Origin: Eukaryota sp. TZLM1-RC
Lineage: Eukaryota; Metamonada: BaSk clade
Length of the DNA stretch: 64,000 nt
Reading direction: 5' to 3'
Assembly: GCA_040285825.1 (NCBI GenBank)
Contig: JAUPSS010000003.1
Span: 930,001-994,000, forward strand
Shown here: piece after piece, positions 1 to 9,602 of the stretch
Position numbering within the stretch: position 1 is the stretch's first letter
Layout: each line of letters opens with the position of its first letter
Position numbers and translations under genes: made by a program
Notes under the pieces: model-generated
The model's database searches: none
The model's input: the letters and a program-made list of their open reading frames with translations, nothing else
Told to the model about the DNA's origin: nothing

Positions 1-249
1 TTCATGTAAAGATGGGAAAGATGGGGCGGTAGTGTCATTCCTGAAGATAATGTCTATAACAGAGGGATTCTGTGGTTTTCATTTGAAATGCATACTTGCG
101 TCAAGCATCATTCAAACTTATTCCAAGAACTTTCATTCTTGGTGACATCGTCTACAGACGTTCTAGAATCCTCGAATAATTGGCCACCAATCTCAGTGAG
201 CCCATTTCTCCTCTAGAACAATACGTAGTTTTGAAGCTAGTTTCTTTGT

Positions 250-2100
250 GGTCTCTGGAACGCTTCTGGTCTTGTTCCATAGTAGTGCTCACTAATTGCA
301 ATTTCTAGCTGATTTAGTGATGCAGATATGTCTCTAGACCATACTTGATTACATTCCGGACAACTGAAATAGGCGTTGTGAACTTAACTTCACCATCAAC
401 TTCTCGATAGATCTTTTGGTGTAGCATCTTGCAGCAGTTCACCTTTGCAGATGTCATATATTCATCTCCGATCTTCACATTAGCAAATGAACATTGTAAC
501 AACTTGAGAAACGCCTTACGTGGAGTTTTCACTTTTTGACTTGATTTACCACCGCCTCCATTGCCAAACCACACCTTTACTTCTCGACCATTTGCAAAGT
601 TTTTCACTTTGTTGATAATGGAGCTAAATCTTTTCTGTTTTCTTATAAAGAAGTCAAATGTGTTTCTCCTCAATGCTTTTCGAGCACTCAGATATAATTG
701 CTGCTTTAGCAATGATCGTCTTACGTTATTACCTTCATAATCCTTGTAGTCACCGATAGTTCATATTTCAACCAGATAATGGTTCATTTTCTGCACGTCA
801 TAAATATCTATTGATGAGTGGGTCAGTGAAACGGAGTGATTGATTTTTCGTTGCTTTTGTGCCAAGAAGATATTGGATACGGTCAGCCCTGAACATGTTC
901 CAATGCTGGAACCGCATAGATTTGAGTGGTTGGGGTCGATGGCCCAGTACACCATTTCCGTCTCATCATCAGGTGCCTGCCACTCAGTAGCTTTTGGTTT
1001 CTGGCGAGGTCGTGGCCGTTCAACCTTGGTTTGCAAGGTATGTTTTCTATTCCGAGTGATTTCGTAGTAGTCAAGTTCCCCTCTGGATCTCTTATCAGTC
1101 AAGGCTTCTCCAGCCAATCTCACCCGTGTTGCTTTGGGGCGCGGTTTGAAAGTTATACGGACACTATCACCATTAGAAGACACGGTGTAGTCATTAGCTA
1201 TTGTTTTAAACAATAAATAAGGGTTTTTCAAAATTGTTTGTGATGTGTTTTTGGAGATAAAATGGTTGAGAACCCATGTGGAAAAGGGGACAAAAGTAGG
1301 CTTCAAACTAGCGATGGGAGTGAGTCTATGTCGTTTAAAGGTATGTGGAAAGGCTTGCTCCAGGTGGTTTTGGATTGTTAAGCCGCAACGAAAGATGTAG
1401 GTACTGTTCTCTTGATTAAGAGTCACTCTTCGAGAAGAACGCAGAGTGTTGTACCTTTGAGGATCACCAACCAAGAAGTTAAACAGAGTAAGAGCTATGA
1501 TATGGTGTGTGTTAAACCAAGAAAGAAGAGGTTCACGAAAGTTCGTGCTGTTGTGAAGAACAAAGCCAGTATATGTGGCTGGTGCAGGGCAGTTATGACC
1601 TACTGCATACGAGCGGAATAAGTTAAGCTTCCACGACACAAGTCCATCAGTAAGAAGCTGATGGTAGTTGCCTTGCAGCTAGCGGCACTTTGCATCCACT
1701 AGTTGTTGTAGAGGCCTACTAGGGGTAGTGCATGATTCCGACCTGTTCTTGACAAGAACAGGACAGCAAACGGCCATAATGTAGAGATTCGCTCGAGCTT
1801 CTCATACACATGGCCTTTGCTAAGTCTGTTGAATGGATGTCTGACTTTTGGTTTGGAGATTGCCACAAAGTCAAGACAATGGATCCAGAATTGATGCTGA
1901 GTCAGGAAATGACTGTCTTCAGGGAAGCACACAGCAAAAACTCTGGTCAGCTGTCCATCAATATAATCACACACTGGCCGCTCAAAGAACTGATGAAGGG
2001 AGCAGGCACGTGTCCATGACTGCATAGTCCTTACTGAAAACGGAAGGTTCAGACTATTCTTGAGTCTAAACTCGAGTTTATTGCAAATCGTCCATCCCAA
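250..2100 (-). pseudogene. Decayed Fanzor (lineage with RuvC-II G-N), copy F1
   Basis: Reading on the minus strand from about 2100, an N-terminal helical region leads at about 1639 into a long open stretch ending at a TGA at 761-763. The same frame continues to about 380. A RuvC-I-like motif (AIDPNHSN, near 930-950) is followed by basic helices, a RuvC-II-like FGNGGGG (about 545-565) and a GDEYMTS motif with paired Cys. A one-base shift near 378-385 then opens the frame encoding CPEC and WSRDISASLN, the last zinc-finger half and the RuvC-III Asp. These are the ordered hallmarks of Fanzor, the eukaryotic TnpB-like RNA-guided nuclease. At least one nonsense codon and one frameshift break the copy, and the region 1640-2100 needs more shifts to join. 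The family call is firm from motif order; the exact 5' limit is uncertain. Confidence 0.75.
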
Positions 2101-2660
2101 GCTGTGCCAACAACTTTTGCTGTGTCACCCCTTTAGCGGCACTTCTTGTCTTGAAACTAGACATCTGAATACTTATTATTACCTTGTCTCTCTACTTCGC
2201 CCTCTTCACACTCTTTCTACTCATCTTTTTTCCATAGACTATAGTATATAGTATCTAAAAAATAGACTATGCTGAAATTTGAAATGTAAGACCCATATAA
2301 GACAAAAGGTAGTTAATTGAGTTGGTGAAAGAAACAGTTGGTGAAAGAAAAAATTTCACCAATATGCAACCAAAGTGAGAACCACAGTTGAATTTTGAGA
2401 AGATTTTCTCCTTTTTAGCATCTTTCTTGGCTGTTTGCAGACATACTGGTTTATCTTCACAATTAACATGTGCTTCCATCACTGTTGACATGTTAAACCA
2501 AGGATTTCAAAACCTATTGTAAAGAAATAGCAATATTTCTCATTGATATTTCCAAAAATGCAATGACTTCACTAGTGATAGGGTTCAAATTGGGAAAGAA
2601 ATCTTTTTCCTTTAGTCTTCGCCTATATGGCTTAGATCAAGTGTAGTATCTGTTCTTATC
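2101..2660. other. Intergenic stretch, no gene recognised
   Basis: A minus-strand reading from an ATG near 2491 gives about 74 residues with several Cys and Lys-rich runs, but no recognisable domain. A short tandem duplication of a gttggtgaaagaaa unit lies near 2321-2350. I see no structural RNA. Confidence 0.3.
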
Positions 2661-3050
2661 AGTTTGACAGCTGATACGTCCTCTTCGGAGGGCTTTCTGT
2701 CATCGTATTTGTCTCCACCTTCAATGCTCCCGGCCTTACACCTTTGCTGGGTTGTGTTGTTGGTTTTATTTCAACAACTGTCAGGTCTTATTTGGTCTTC
2801 TGCTTTGTTTTCAGGAATGGTATTGTGTTTCACCTTTTCTACTAGTTCTATTCAACGGTTATACCACACTCATGTTCTATGCTGGTTAGTTTTATGTCCA
2901 CTTGGTTCAGTTACTGATATTGTGTGTTGGTTCTGGTCGAAGGTAACTATGTTACAGGACTTTTTCCTTTGTATAGTGATCTTCAGTGGGTCGTATGTCT
3001 TCATTGACAGTCTAGTATTCAAAAGGTTGTACCTTCATTATCAACAATAT
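2660..3050 (-). pseudogene. Coding-like remnant, unidentified
   Basis: On the minus strand three successive frames read as ordinary hydrophilic protein. One begins at an ATG near 3005 (MKTYDPLKITIQRKK), a second contains LVEKVKHNTIPENK, and a third ends in PPKRTYQLSN before a stop. The frame changes suggest a broken gene or transposon piece. The plus-strand ORF here is Cys/Leu/Phe-rich, as antisense reading of such sequence would be. I recognise no family. Confidence 0.3.
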
Positions 3051-3097
3051 ATAATGGTTACGCAATAGCTTTTTAAAATTTGTAATAATAAATTTAA

Positions 3098-3215
3098 TAT
3101 TATTAAAGAAGCTTTAGCTAGACAGCAAAAAGATCAAGATTTTGTGGAGGAAATCTTGGTTCAATGAATTTCGTCCCATTAGTTATGAGTTTATTTTGTT
3201 AGTGTGCAAGCTTAA
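3098..3215 (+). mobile_element. 3' end of RLE-type non-LTR element, subfamily B
   Basis: The sequence encodes the subfamily-B C-terminus (EALARQQ..DQDFVEEILVQ) and its stop. It then continues into the shared 3' untranslated segment ttcgtcccattagttatgag, which also follows the copies ending near 45067, 48908 and 26935 (minus). Only this terminal piece is present, so the copy is severely 5'-truncated. Confidence 0.7.
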
Positions 3216-3332
3216 TAAATTAAGGAATATATATTGAATTAATAATGATTAAATAGAAAATCCATAACAATCTAATAAGAATTTGTATTTACACACAGGA
3301 CAAACAAATGTCAATAAATTCAACTATCAGGA

Positions 3333-4373
3333 TTATCCATTCTCCACAACACACTTTTTAAAATCTACTGGGGGATCAATCTTTACCACTTTTTCCAGCC
3401 CTTTTAAAATCTTGAGTTTCGATGAAAGAAGACTGACTTTGATTTTATCAGATTTCACCTTAATCTTGAATTTATCCAGTGTGAGTCCTACGAAAACAGC
3501 AAAGACAGAACACCATTGTGCAAAGTTTAGTGTGTTTTGGAAAACAACTATGGATATCAAGACTGTGAAGAACTTTCGTGTAGTTGTGACTGTTGTGACA
3601 AGCAATGCTGATGACTTACTAAGTACAAGATATATGCAATACTGCCCCAAAGCACCCGTCAATAGATAACCAAAGAGAGGGAAAACTATTAGAGGATGTC
3701 GTGTAATGAAGGCAATTGTGGAAAACAATTCTCCAGTAATTAAGCTAACGATAAATGTTACTAAAAGACCATAAAGGTTAACATAATGCATAAACTCTGA
3801 AACTGTGGTTTTGTGGTTTGCAACACAGATATCTTGATAATAACTAGTCAATCCATCCAACAAAAGTGAAAGGATAGCCAAAAAGATACCAGGTAATGAG
3901 CTAGTCTCTGAATTTGAGGAGTTGGTATTAAATAACATAAATGAAGAAACTCCTGCAGTGATAAGTCCGACAGAAAAGTACTTTCGGTAAGAATAACGCT
4001 GCTTGCGCAGTATCAATCCAGCTAAGAGAACTGGGACCATTTTACAACTCTTGAGCAACAACTTAGCGATAAAAGAAAGATAAAGTAAACTCAAGTTAGA
4101 TGCCACCATTGCTCCAGTATAAGTGAAGGCAATCTTCAATAGAACTGACCTTGGAGTCCGGAGTGTAGTTGGGCTGTGTGATCTACGAAATCTGATATGT
4201 GAACTACTACAGACAACGTTAAAAAAACAAGTCAGACCAACCAACGTGATGGAGAAGGTAAACCTTTCATCACCCCAGTGATGTTTAGTGATTATTTCCT
4301 GGAATACTGAATATAAAAGAAGGGAGACATAAACACCAATGATACCAAAAGAAAGAACAGTCCTGTCCTTCAT
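3333..4373 (-). CDS. SLC35B/UAA-family nucleotide-sugar transporter
   Basis: This intact 346-residue protein starts at ATG 4373 and ends in TAA. It shows about ten hydrophobic segments and the hallmarks of the UAA/SLC35B branch: a GQYCIYLV segment near residue 245, then TTRKFFTVL and QWCSVFAVFVGL toward the C-terminus. Members exchange a nucleotide sugar (or ATP/ADP in SLC35B1) across ER or Golgi membranes for glycosylation; the substrate cannot be read from sequence. Length fits the family. The tail after the last helix is Lys-rich and cytosolic-looking, without a clear KKxx signal. It is flanked by retroelement remnants on both sides and looks like an unbroken host gene. Confidence 0.85.
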   Translation of the reverse strand: MKDRTVLSFGIIGVYVSLLLYSVFQEIITKHHWGDERFTFSITLVGLTCFFNVVCSSSHIRFRRSHSPTTLRTPRSVLLKIAFTYTGAMVASNLSLLYLSFIAKLLLKSCKMVPVLLAGLILRKQRYSYRKYFSVGLITAGVSSFMLFNTNSSNSETSSLPGIFLAILSLLLDGLTSYYQDICVANHKTTVSEFMHYVNLYGLLVTFIVSLITGELFSTIAFITRHPLIVFPLFGYLLTGALGQYCIYLVLSKSSALLVTTVTTTRKFFTVLISIVVFQNTLNFAQWCSVFAVFVGLTLDKFKIKVKSDKIKVSLLSSKLKILKGLEKVVKIDPPVDFKKCVVENG

Positions 4374-4613
4374 ATGAGTTAAGTTAAGTCGGGTAGTCGG
4401 AAAAAGTGTTTTAACTTCGACTAGTAGCGGTTTGCACTGGTTTTTGGATTTTGTTGTAAATTTATTTTTAATTCAATTTATTTTATTCAACACCACATAT
4501 GAAAACATAAAATACACAATTAAAACTCCACATCCTCAAAACCTGCCTCCCCTACATCAAAACAATTAATTGCCAAAGATTCGGAAAAATTAAAAAAAGA
4601 AAGATTTAAAAAA

Positions 4614-5303
4614 GGGGCAATTTCACAATGTCACTTTTCCAACACACAAGTTTCACAAATGTCACTTTCTTGTGTCTTAGTTTCATAAATATCAGTATCA
4701 GACAATCAGTATCAGACAACCCCATTGTCCTTAGAGTCGATGATGACTTTCAATCTATGAAAGTTCTACGACAGACCATACAATTGTTTCGCTTTCTGTG
4801 TAAGACACTTAGCGGACAATTTAACAAAGAAGTGTCGGAAGAAGAAGCTTATCGGAGTTGTTTGGGAAGCTGCCAAAGCAGTAACAGCTGAAGACTTTAA
4901 CAATGCTATGAATGTTATCATGAGTATTTCACTCAAGGCCTACAACTTTCTGCAAGCGGTTGGTGTGGAGAATTGGAGCAGTTATATGTTCAAAGGACAG
5001 ACCTACGGACATGTGACCAGTAATGTCGCAGAGTCTCTCAATAGTTGGATGAAGTCACTGAGAGGACTACCAATTGTTGTCATGTTGGAAGTTTATAGAA
5101 GGAAATTAATGGATTGGTTTATTGCAAGACATGAACAGTCCCAAGTCTATCTAAGAAAGAACATGTTGATTGTACCAGCAATTGATATCCAGTAGATGAC
5201 CATTTGAAAATAGAATAAAACTGATATTTATGAAACTAAGACACAAGAAAGTGACATTTGTGAAACTTGTGTGTTGGAAAAGTGATATTTGTGAAATTAA
5301 CCC
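4614..5303 (+). mobile_element. Mutator-like (MULE) deletion derivative, 690 bp
   Basis: Long terminal inverted repeats start ggggcaatttcac at 4614 and, on the other strand, gggttaatttcac ending at 5303; similarity continues for about 80 bp (ttccaacacacaagtttcacaaatgtcactttcttgtg). A perfect 9-bp target duplication, tttaaaaaa, flanks it (4605-4613 and 5304-5312), the length expected for Mutator-type transposition. Inside is only the C-terminal part of a MULE transposase. The element is nested in a non-LTR retroelement copy. Confidence 0.88.
4780..5195 (+). pseudogene. MULE transposase C-terminal fragment
   Basis: The readable frame runs from a RHLADN motif (the His-Leu..Asn segment of MULE transposases) through a helical stretch to ENWSSYMF, GHVTSNVAESLN and LRGLPIVVML, then stops at 5195. 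These are the conserved C-terminal blocks around the third acidic residue of the MULE DDE domain. The first two catalytic Asp, the DNA-binding domain and the SWIM finger are absent. It resembles the transposase at 9.8-10.5 kb but is clearly divergent, so it represents a second MULE family in the window. Confidence 0.75.
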
Positions 5304-5386
5304 TTTAAAAAATTACCGAAAGCGGGATTTTTAGTTTTGGCCAAGCCAAGTCTTACTTCATAATCCAAGCCTTGTTGTAAATTTAT

Positions 5387-5674
5387 TTATTCGTTATTGG
5401 GATATACAATCTTCACTGGAACACGAGTTCTCATCTTCATGTTCAACGTGTTCAACACTGATGCAAATCTATGGAGCTTCACCCTTTCGTCACTCCCATT
5501 TCGATTTGATATGTTGGAGGTTGCCTTTATTACACTGAAACAGGAGTTATGACTGATAGGTATCGTACACTGTTTGGGTACATTTGTGGTCAGTTGTTCT
5601 GAGAGACAACTTTCCAAAGCGTGGGTCTTACAGACACTGAGCAATATGTGAGCAACTTCAGTTGGATTTGCCAT
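5387..5674 (-). CDS. Small hypothetical ORF, 95 aa
   Basis: An ATG-initiated reading frame of 95 codons. I recognise no domain; the product is Ser/Thr/Asn-rich with three Cys and ends PVKIVYPNNE. It follows retroelement remnants and could be a piece of one rather than a host gene. The surrounding 5700-6300 shows nothing further that I can support. Confidence 0.25.
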   Translation of the reverse strand: MANPTEVAHILLSVCKTHALESCLSEQLTTNVPKQCTIPISHNSCFSVIKATSNISNRNGSDERVKLHRFASVLNTLNMKMRTRVPVKIVYPNNE

Positions 5675-5699
5675 CTTTGGAGGTGTATTGCCCGTTTAC

Positions 5700-6295
5700 T
5701 GACTCCTTGAAACTGTATTCACTGAAGATATCGTTTTACTTCTGTATATATTTTGAACATTGACTGTTTCTCTACTTTTGATCATTGAGGCACGGTACAT
5801 AACTACAACCCACCATTCCACGAGGAGGTCTGAATAGGGTTTCTATATTATCACAATCGTATATAATAAACTAGGTACAACCTAATACCTTACTGTACAT
5901 AAAGAATTGTACAAAAATTATCCAAGGTTAACAGTTCAATCACAAAGTTGAAGTAACTAGGTAATATTACAGGTAAAAACAATGACAAATTGCAGTATAC
6001 CCATACTGACGACAGTCTTGACCATGTTTTGAGACTTTGTCGGGTGCAGATGAATGTCAACTTTACTTTTTTACCATAGTGCTTAAATCACGGCACGTGC
6101 TGGAACACTGGTGTTCGAACACGCATGCAAAACACGTGTTTATAACAAATCAACACTTATGGGGTGTTTTCTTATTCACATTTCTTACCTCTTTTGTTTA
6201 CTCATCTGTTGAACTGTAAGCATTTTAGTGCATTTAGAAGTAAAGTACATAATAATGCCAGGAACCAAAGTTATGTAATGTGCAAATCATATTGA
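5700..6295. other. Intergenic stretch, nothing recognised
   Basis: No frame shows a recognisable domain and I see no terminal repeats or structural RNA. Confidence 0.4.
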
Positions 6296-6299
6296 GTAG

Positions 6300-6590
6300 C
6301 TTCCTTTTGTGAGCCTTTGCTATCAAAATTAATTCTCGATGACCCCCATATTGATAGTACGCGCTACAACAAAGCAACTATGGGTCTGACAAAAGGTGAT
6401 TTGGTTGTTCCCGGCTTAAATGGAAGCTTCACTATTTCAGATGCCATGTCCATAGATCCTTGTAATTATTCTAACGAACATTACATTGATTCAGATGTCA
6501 ATAATCCTCTTCTAGCCAGGGAAAAATACAAAATTGCTAAATACGCGAAACCTATTTCTTCTGTCAATGAAAATTCTCATGCCCAAGATC
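6300..6590 (+). mobile_element. Non-LTR element subfamily C, internal endonuclease fragment
   Basis: The frame encodes the RLE-like segment LLSKLILDDP, TRGD/TKGDLVVPG and DAMSIDPCNYSNEHYIDSD, nearly identical to the minus-strand copy at 28.5-29.1 kb. It breaks off after NENSHAQ. Both ends are truncated. In the RLE reading the acidic residues of GDLVVPG and SIDPC take the PD-(D/E)XK positions. Confidence 0.75.
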
Positions 6591-6789
6591 TTTATTTACA
6601 TTAACATCTTTTAGTTTTGTTTGAATAGAATGTTGATAACTTGACAAGAAAATACTGTGAAATTGTAGATTAAAAACTGGGTCCGTGGTACTTAATATGA
6701 TACTAAACAAAACTATCGTTATTTAAGATTCATAAATAATTTATGTGATGAATATAGTTCAATTGTATTTCAGTAGTTTTTGCTTTGTT

Positions 6790-7855
6790 TGTTCAAACCA
6801 ATTTTCTTTATCTGTATCAAACAGACAACAAAAATCTTGTTTCAGTCAACATTTTGGTGATTACATCAAGGAATTTGAGCAATGTTCATATGAAGATTTT
6901 TTACCAAGATGTATGGTTCAGAAAAAAAATTTCAAACGTATTCGAATAATCAAAGAAGTGAAAAAAACATGTTGGAGAGATTCAAATTGACCTTTGGGTA
7001 CCCTGAAGATGTAGTTATTGGTTATGGTGACTGGAGGTCGAAAGGAAATACAAGGAAGGGAAAAAGGACAACCATAAGAGGAACCGAAATTCGCAAACTA
7101 TTAAGAAGATTTAGTTATCGAGTTTTCCGAGTTGATGAATATAGAACGAGTAAATCTTGTTCCAGTTGTGCTGCCAAGGGAAATTTTGGAGAATGTGTCA
7201 ACGATTCTAGTATTAAAATGTTAGGTCCTAAGTGCAAACGACAACTAAAAAGAAAAGCAAACAGTTAAAACAAGAAATTGATTTATTTAATCAAAACAAT
7301 CCTACTAGAAAAAGAGATTTTCAACAAGAATGGGATGAACAGAAGGATTCACTAGAAGAAAAAGCAAAATCAACACCGTGGGGTTTAGTGAAGTGTCAGA
7401 CGTGCAGCACGCATTGAAATAGAGACTTCAACTCTGCCATAAATATATATTCCATTATAACATCTGCAATCAACGGTGAAGGTAGACCATCCATTTTCGA
7501 GAGACCAAAAACTCAAACAAAAGATTTCGAAAATGGATCATCTACTTTACAGAGAGATCAGAAGAAAAAGACTGCCGAGAAGGACAAAAAACCGAAAAGA
7601 TGTGGTATATATCGCGGAGAAGGCCACAACAGAAGAAACTGTTTATCAGAAATTCCTGAAACAAGCACATCCTTATCGGGTGCTAAAAGAAGACAGGGAG
7701 GAACTAAAAAGAGAGTAGTCAAGAAGATCTCTGCAGAAGAAAATACAGTCCATCTTAAACGATGTGGCAGCGGTAGTGTCTGGAGTTGTAATGAAAAATG
7801 GATTTCCAATGTAGGGTTGGTAAATGCATTTGGATTTGGACTCACAGTAAGTTCT
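6790..7855 (+). pseudogene. Decayed Fanzor (RuvC-II G-D-W lineage), copy F2
   Basis: From about 6790 the frames in turn encode SEKNMLERFKLTFG, a RuvC-II-like VVIGYGDW (near 7010-7035), VDEYRTSKSCSSC (7130-7170), GLVKCQTC (about 7383-7405) and NRDFNSAINI (7418-7447). This is the Fanzor zinc finger plus RuvC-III order. One frameshift lies near 7230-7260, and TGA at 7415-7417 occupies the position where relatives have Trp in W-N-R-D. Beyond it the frame stays open to a TGA at about 7853-7855, encoding a basic tail with CGIYRGEGHNRRNC, a zinc knuckle whose second Cys is Tyr. RuvC-I is missing. The open tail ends 11 bp before the likely start codon of the LMBR1-like gene. Confidence 0.75.
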
Positions 7856-7866
7856 TGACTTCCAAG

Positions 7867-9554
7867 ATGTTTCTTGCTGTAGCGTTTATTACTGTGCTAT
7901 TAGTGACTGTTATATGGTTCACTATTACTTATCTTGACCCCATTTTATCCAATGTATCTGCTCATATTATCATTGGTCTAGGTCTCCTAGTCAGTGGTAG
8001 TATCATTGTTCTTATTCCCCTAGATTACGAGTCATCACTTTATCATCATTGCCGACTGGAACATCCTCCATCGCAATGCCAAAAACCAACACTCTATATC
8101 TCACAAGAACATCTCTCTCTTATTTGGAGGTTCATCTATTGGATTACATTCTTCTTTGTCTGGTTTGTTTATCCTTTTTTACTCTTAACCCCAGGGTTTT
8201 TATGCCATTCATCAGAAATCTCTCCAGTACGGCTGAGTTTCGACTCTCTGAGCGGCTACGAACTGCTCTCAAAAAGTCACTTACATTCTACATCACTTTA
8301 GGCATCCTTGCGCTTTCTGGGATCATTTATCTCTCTGTTTCCGCAGGCCTCACCTTCAACAATGTCATCTCAATGCTCATGTCGTTTGCCTCTCTCTGGG
8401 GTCTATTCTTACTTATTGTTCTATGTGGTCATGGGTTGGTAGGGTTACCAAAGAAATTGTGGAGAAAGTCTAACATTAAGAGAGAAGTCAAGTTTTGTGA
8501 ATTTTCAGCGTCCAAGGTGTATTCTGATCTCGAATCCGCTAGATCAAAACTATCGGAAACGCTCAATAAAGTCACCAAAACGGCAACCCAAGTCCCAGTC
8601 AGAAACCCTCTTTACCAATATCTTTCTCAAGTCATATCAAAATGTCCAATCTCTGCTTACGGAGGTTCTGCTGCTAATCTCATTAACATTGGTAAAGGAA
8701 ACTCTCTGGGAGGGGCCAATGTTGATTATGATATGGTATGTGGACTGAACAAGGAAGTTATGGTTAGGTCTTCAAGTTTGAGAATTCAAGAAGATAAGTG
8801 GGATAAGCTTGTTGTTAAGTATGCTTATTTAAAACAACTATTATCAATACAAGCAGCTAAAAAGGAAGTTGGAACCAGAAATCTTTTAAATTCTGGGATC
8901 TTTGAGATTTCTAAGAGAGATTTCATCTTTTACATGCATGCCTTGCCTATTGTTTTAAAGGTTTTATGTGTTGTCTGCTCTTCATTCACAATTGTTTTGT
9001 TATTTTCAGAATTATCTCTTGTTTCAGATAGTTTGACCAGTCCACTTAGTTTCTTTTTGTCAAAAAGTACATCAACTACTTTGAATTCTCTATTAATAAT
9101 GATGCCAATCGGGTATTTTACTCTTTGTGGTTTCTTTTCTTTAGCAAACTTGAAAAAATCTAGAGACTATTGCATTTTGAAAAAACTCACGACCCCCTGG
9201 TCTGGAATCTTTCTTTCTGGGTTTATGCTGAGGTTGATTTTTCCTCTATGCTATAACTATTTGACCATTTTAAAACTGGAAGAAACAGCTTTCATTCATT
9301 TGTTTGGTCCAATGGAGGATGTCCCTATTTTAGGAGTCACCATTTCCACCTGGTTGCCGACTGCCATACTTTTGATCTGCTTCCTGGCCTTGGGAGAGTG
9401 TTTTACTTCAGTCCTAAAAATGTTTGGGGTTTCGACTTTTGATTATGAGGAAGCAATTGAAGATGCAGGCAGTTTGGTTGAGGGACGAGGACTACTCTTA
9501 AGATCAAAAGATATCTTGCAGCGAGAGAAAATTTCAGTTGAAGGCAAGGTTTAG
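7867..9554 (+). CDS. LMBR1/LMBRD-family multi-pass membrane protein
   Basis: Two frames join across a proposed 32-nt intron (8196-8227) to give 551 residues. The N-terminal helix pair (MFLAVAF and GLGLLVSGSIIVLIPLDYE) is followed by WRFIYWITFFFVWFVYPF, then after the splice GTAEFRLSERLRTAL and a WGLFLLIVLCGHGLVGLPKKLW block. A soluble coiled-coil-like central loop and four or five more membrane helices follow. The IPLD motif, WR..YW and WGLFLL..L.G.GLV are hallmarks of LMBR1-type proteins, especially LMBRD2. These are plasma- or endolysosomal-membrane proteins with roles in receptor signalling or transport. I chose ATG 7867 because the hydrophobic N-terminus begins there; ATG 7798 would add 23 polar residues overlapping the Fanzor remnant. 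A MULE inserted 48 bp past the stop. Confidence 0.82.
8196..8227 (+). other. Proposed 32-nt mini-intron in the LMBR1-like gene
   Basis: The segment starts GT and ends ctctccAG. Removing it restores the frame and joins PFLLLTPG to TAEFRLSERLRTAL, which matches the spacing of the family. The 5' splice site (gttttt) is weaker than that of the PDI intron, so a one-base frameshift or assembly error is the alternative. Confidence 0.65.
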
Positions 9555-9602
9555 GCTTTGGCTTTTTAGTTGTAAATTGTAGATATTTTGTTATTTTATT
9601 TA

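Larger units (their letters stand above)
4488..5340 (-). mobile_element. Non-LTR element subfamily C remnant, interrupted by a MULE
   Basis: The left part (about 4488-4604) matches the 3' end of the subfamily-C copy at 28.45-29.4 kb, including the region encoding the FDVGEAGFEDVEF-like C-terminus. The right part (about 5304-5335) matches an upstream part of the same element (ttaccgaaagcgggattttt). Material between these two parts of the retroelement is missing. The DNA transposon at 4614-5303 sits at the junction. Confidence 0.65.

Noticed and set aside
2664-3068. Plus-strand ORF of 134 aa with hydrophobic, Cys/Leu/Phe-rich sequence
   Set aside because: It reads as the antisense of three minus-strand stretches with normal hydrophilic composition; hydrophobic pattern is irregular.
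761-7417. TGA codons inside Fanzor frames, suggesting TGA encodes Trp
   Set aside because: Clear genes end in TGA (51658-51660, 57327-57329, 34131-34133) and use TGG for Trp, and other lesions occur in the same Fanzor copies; they are nonsense changes.
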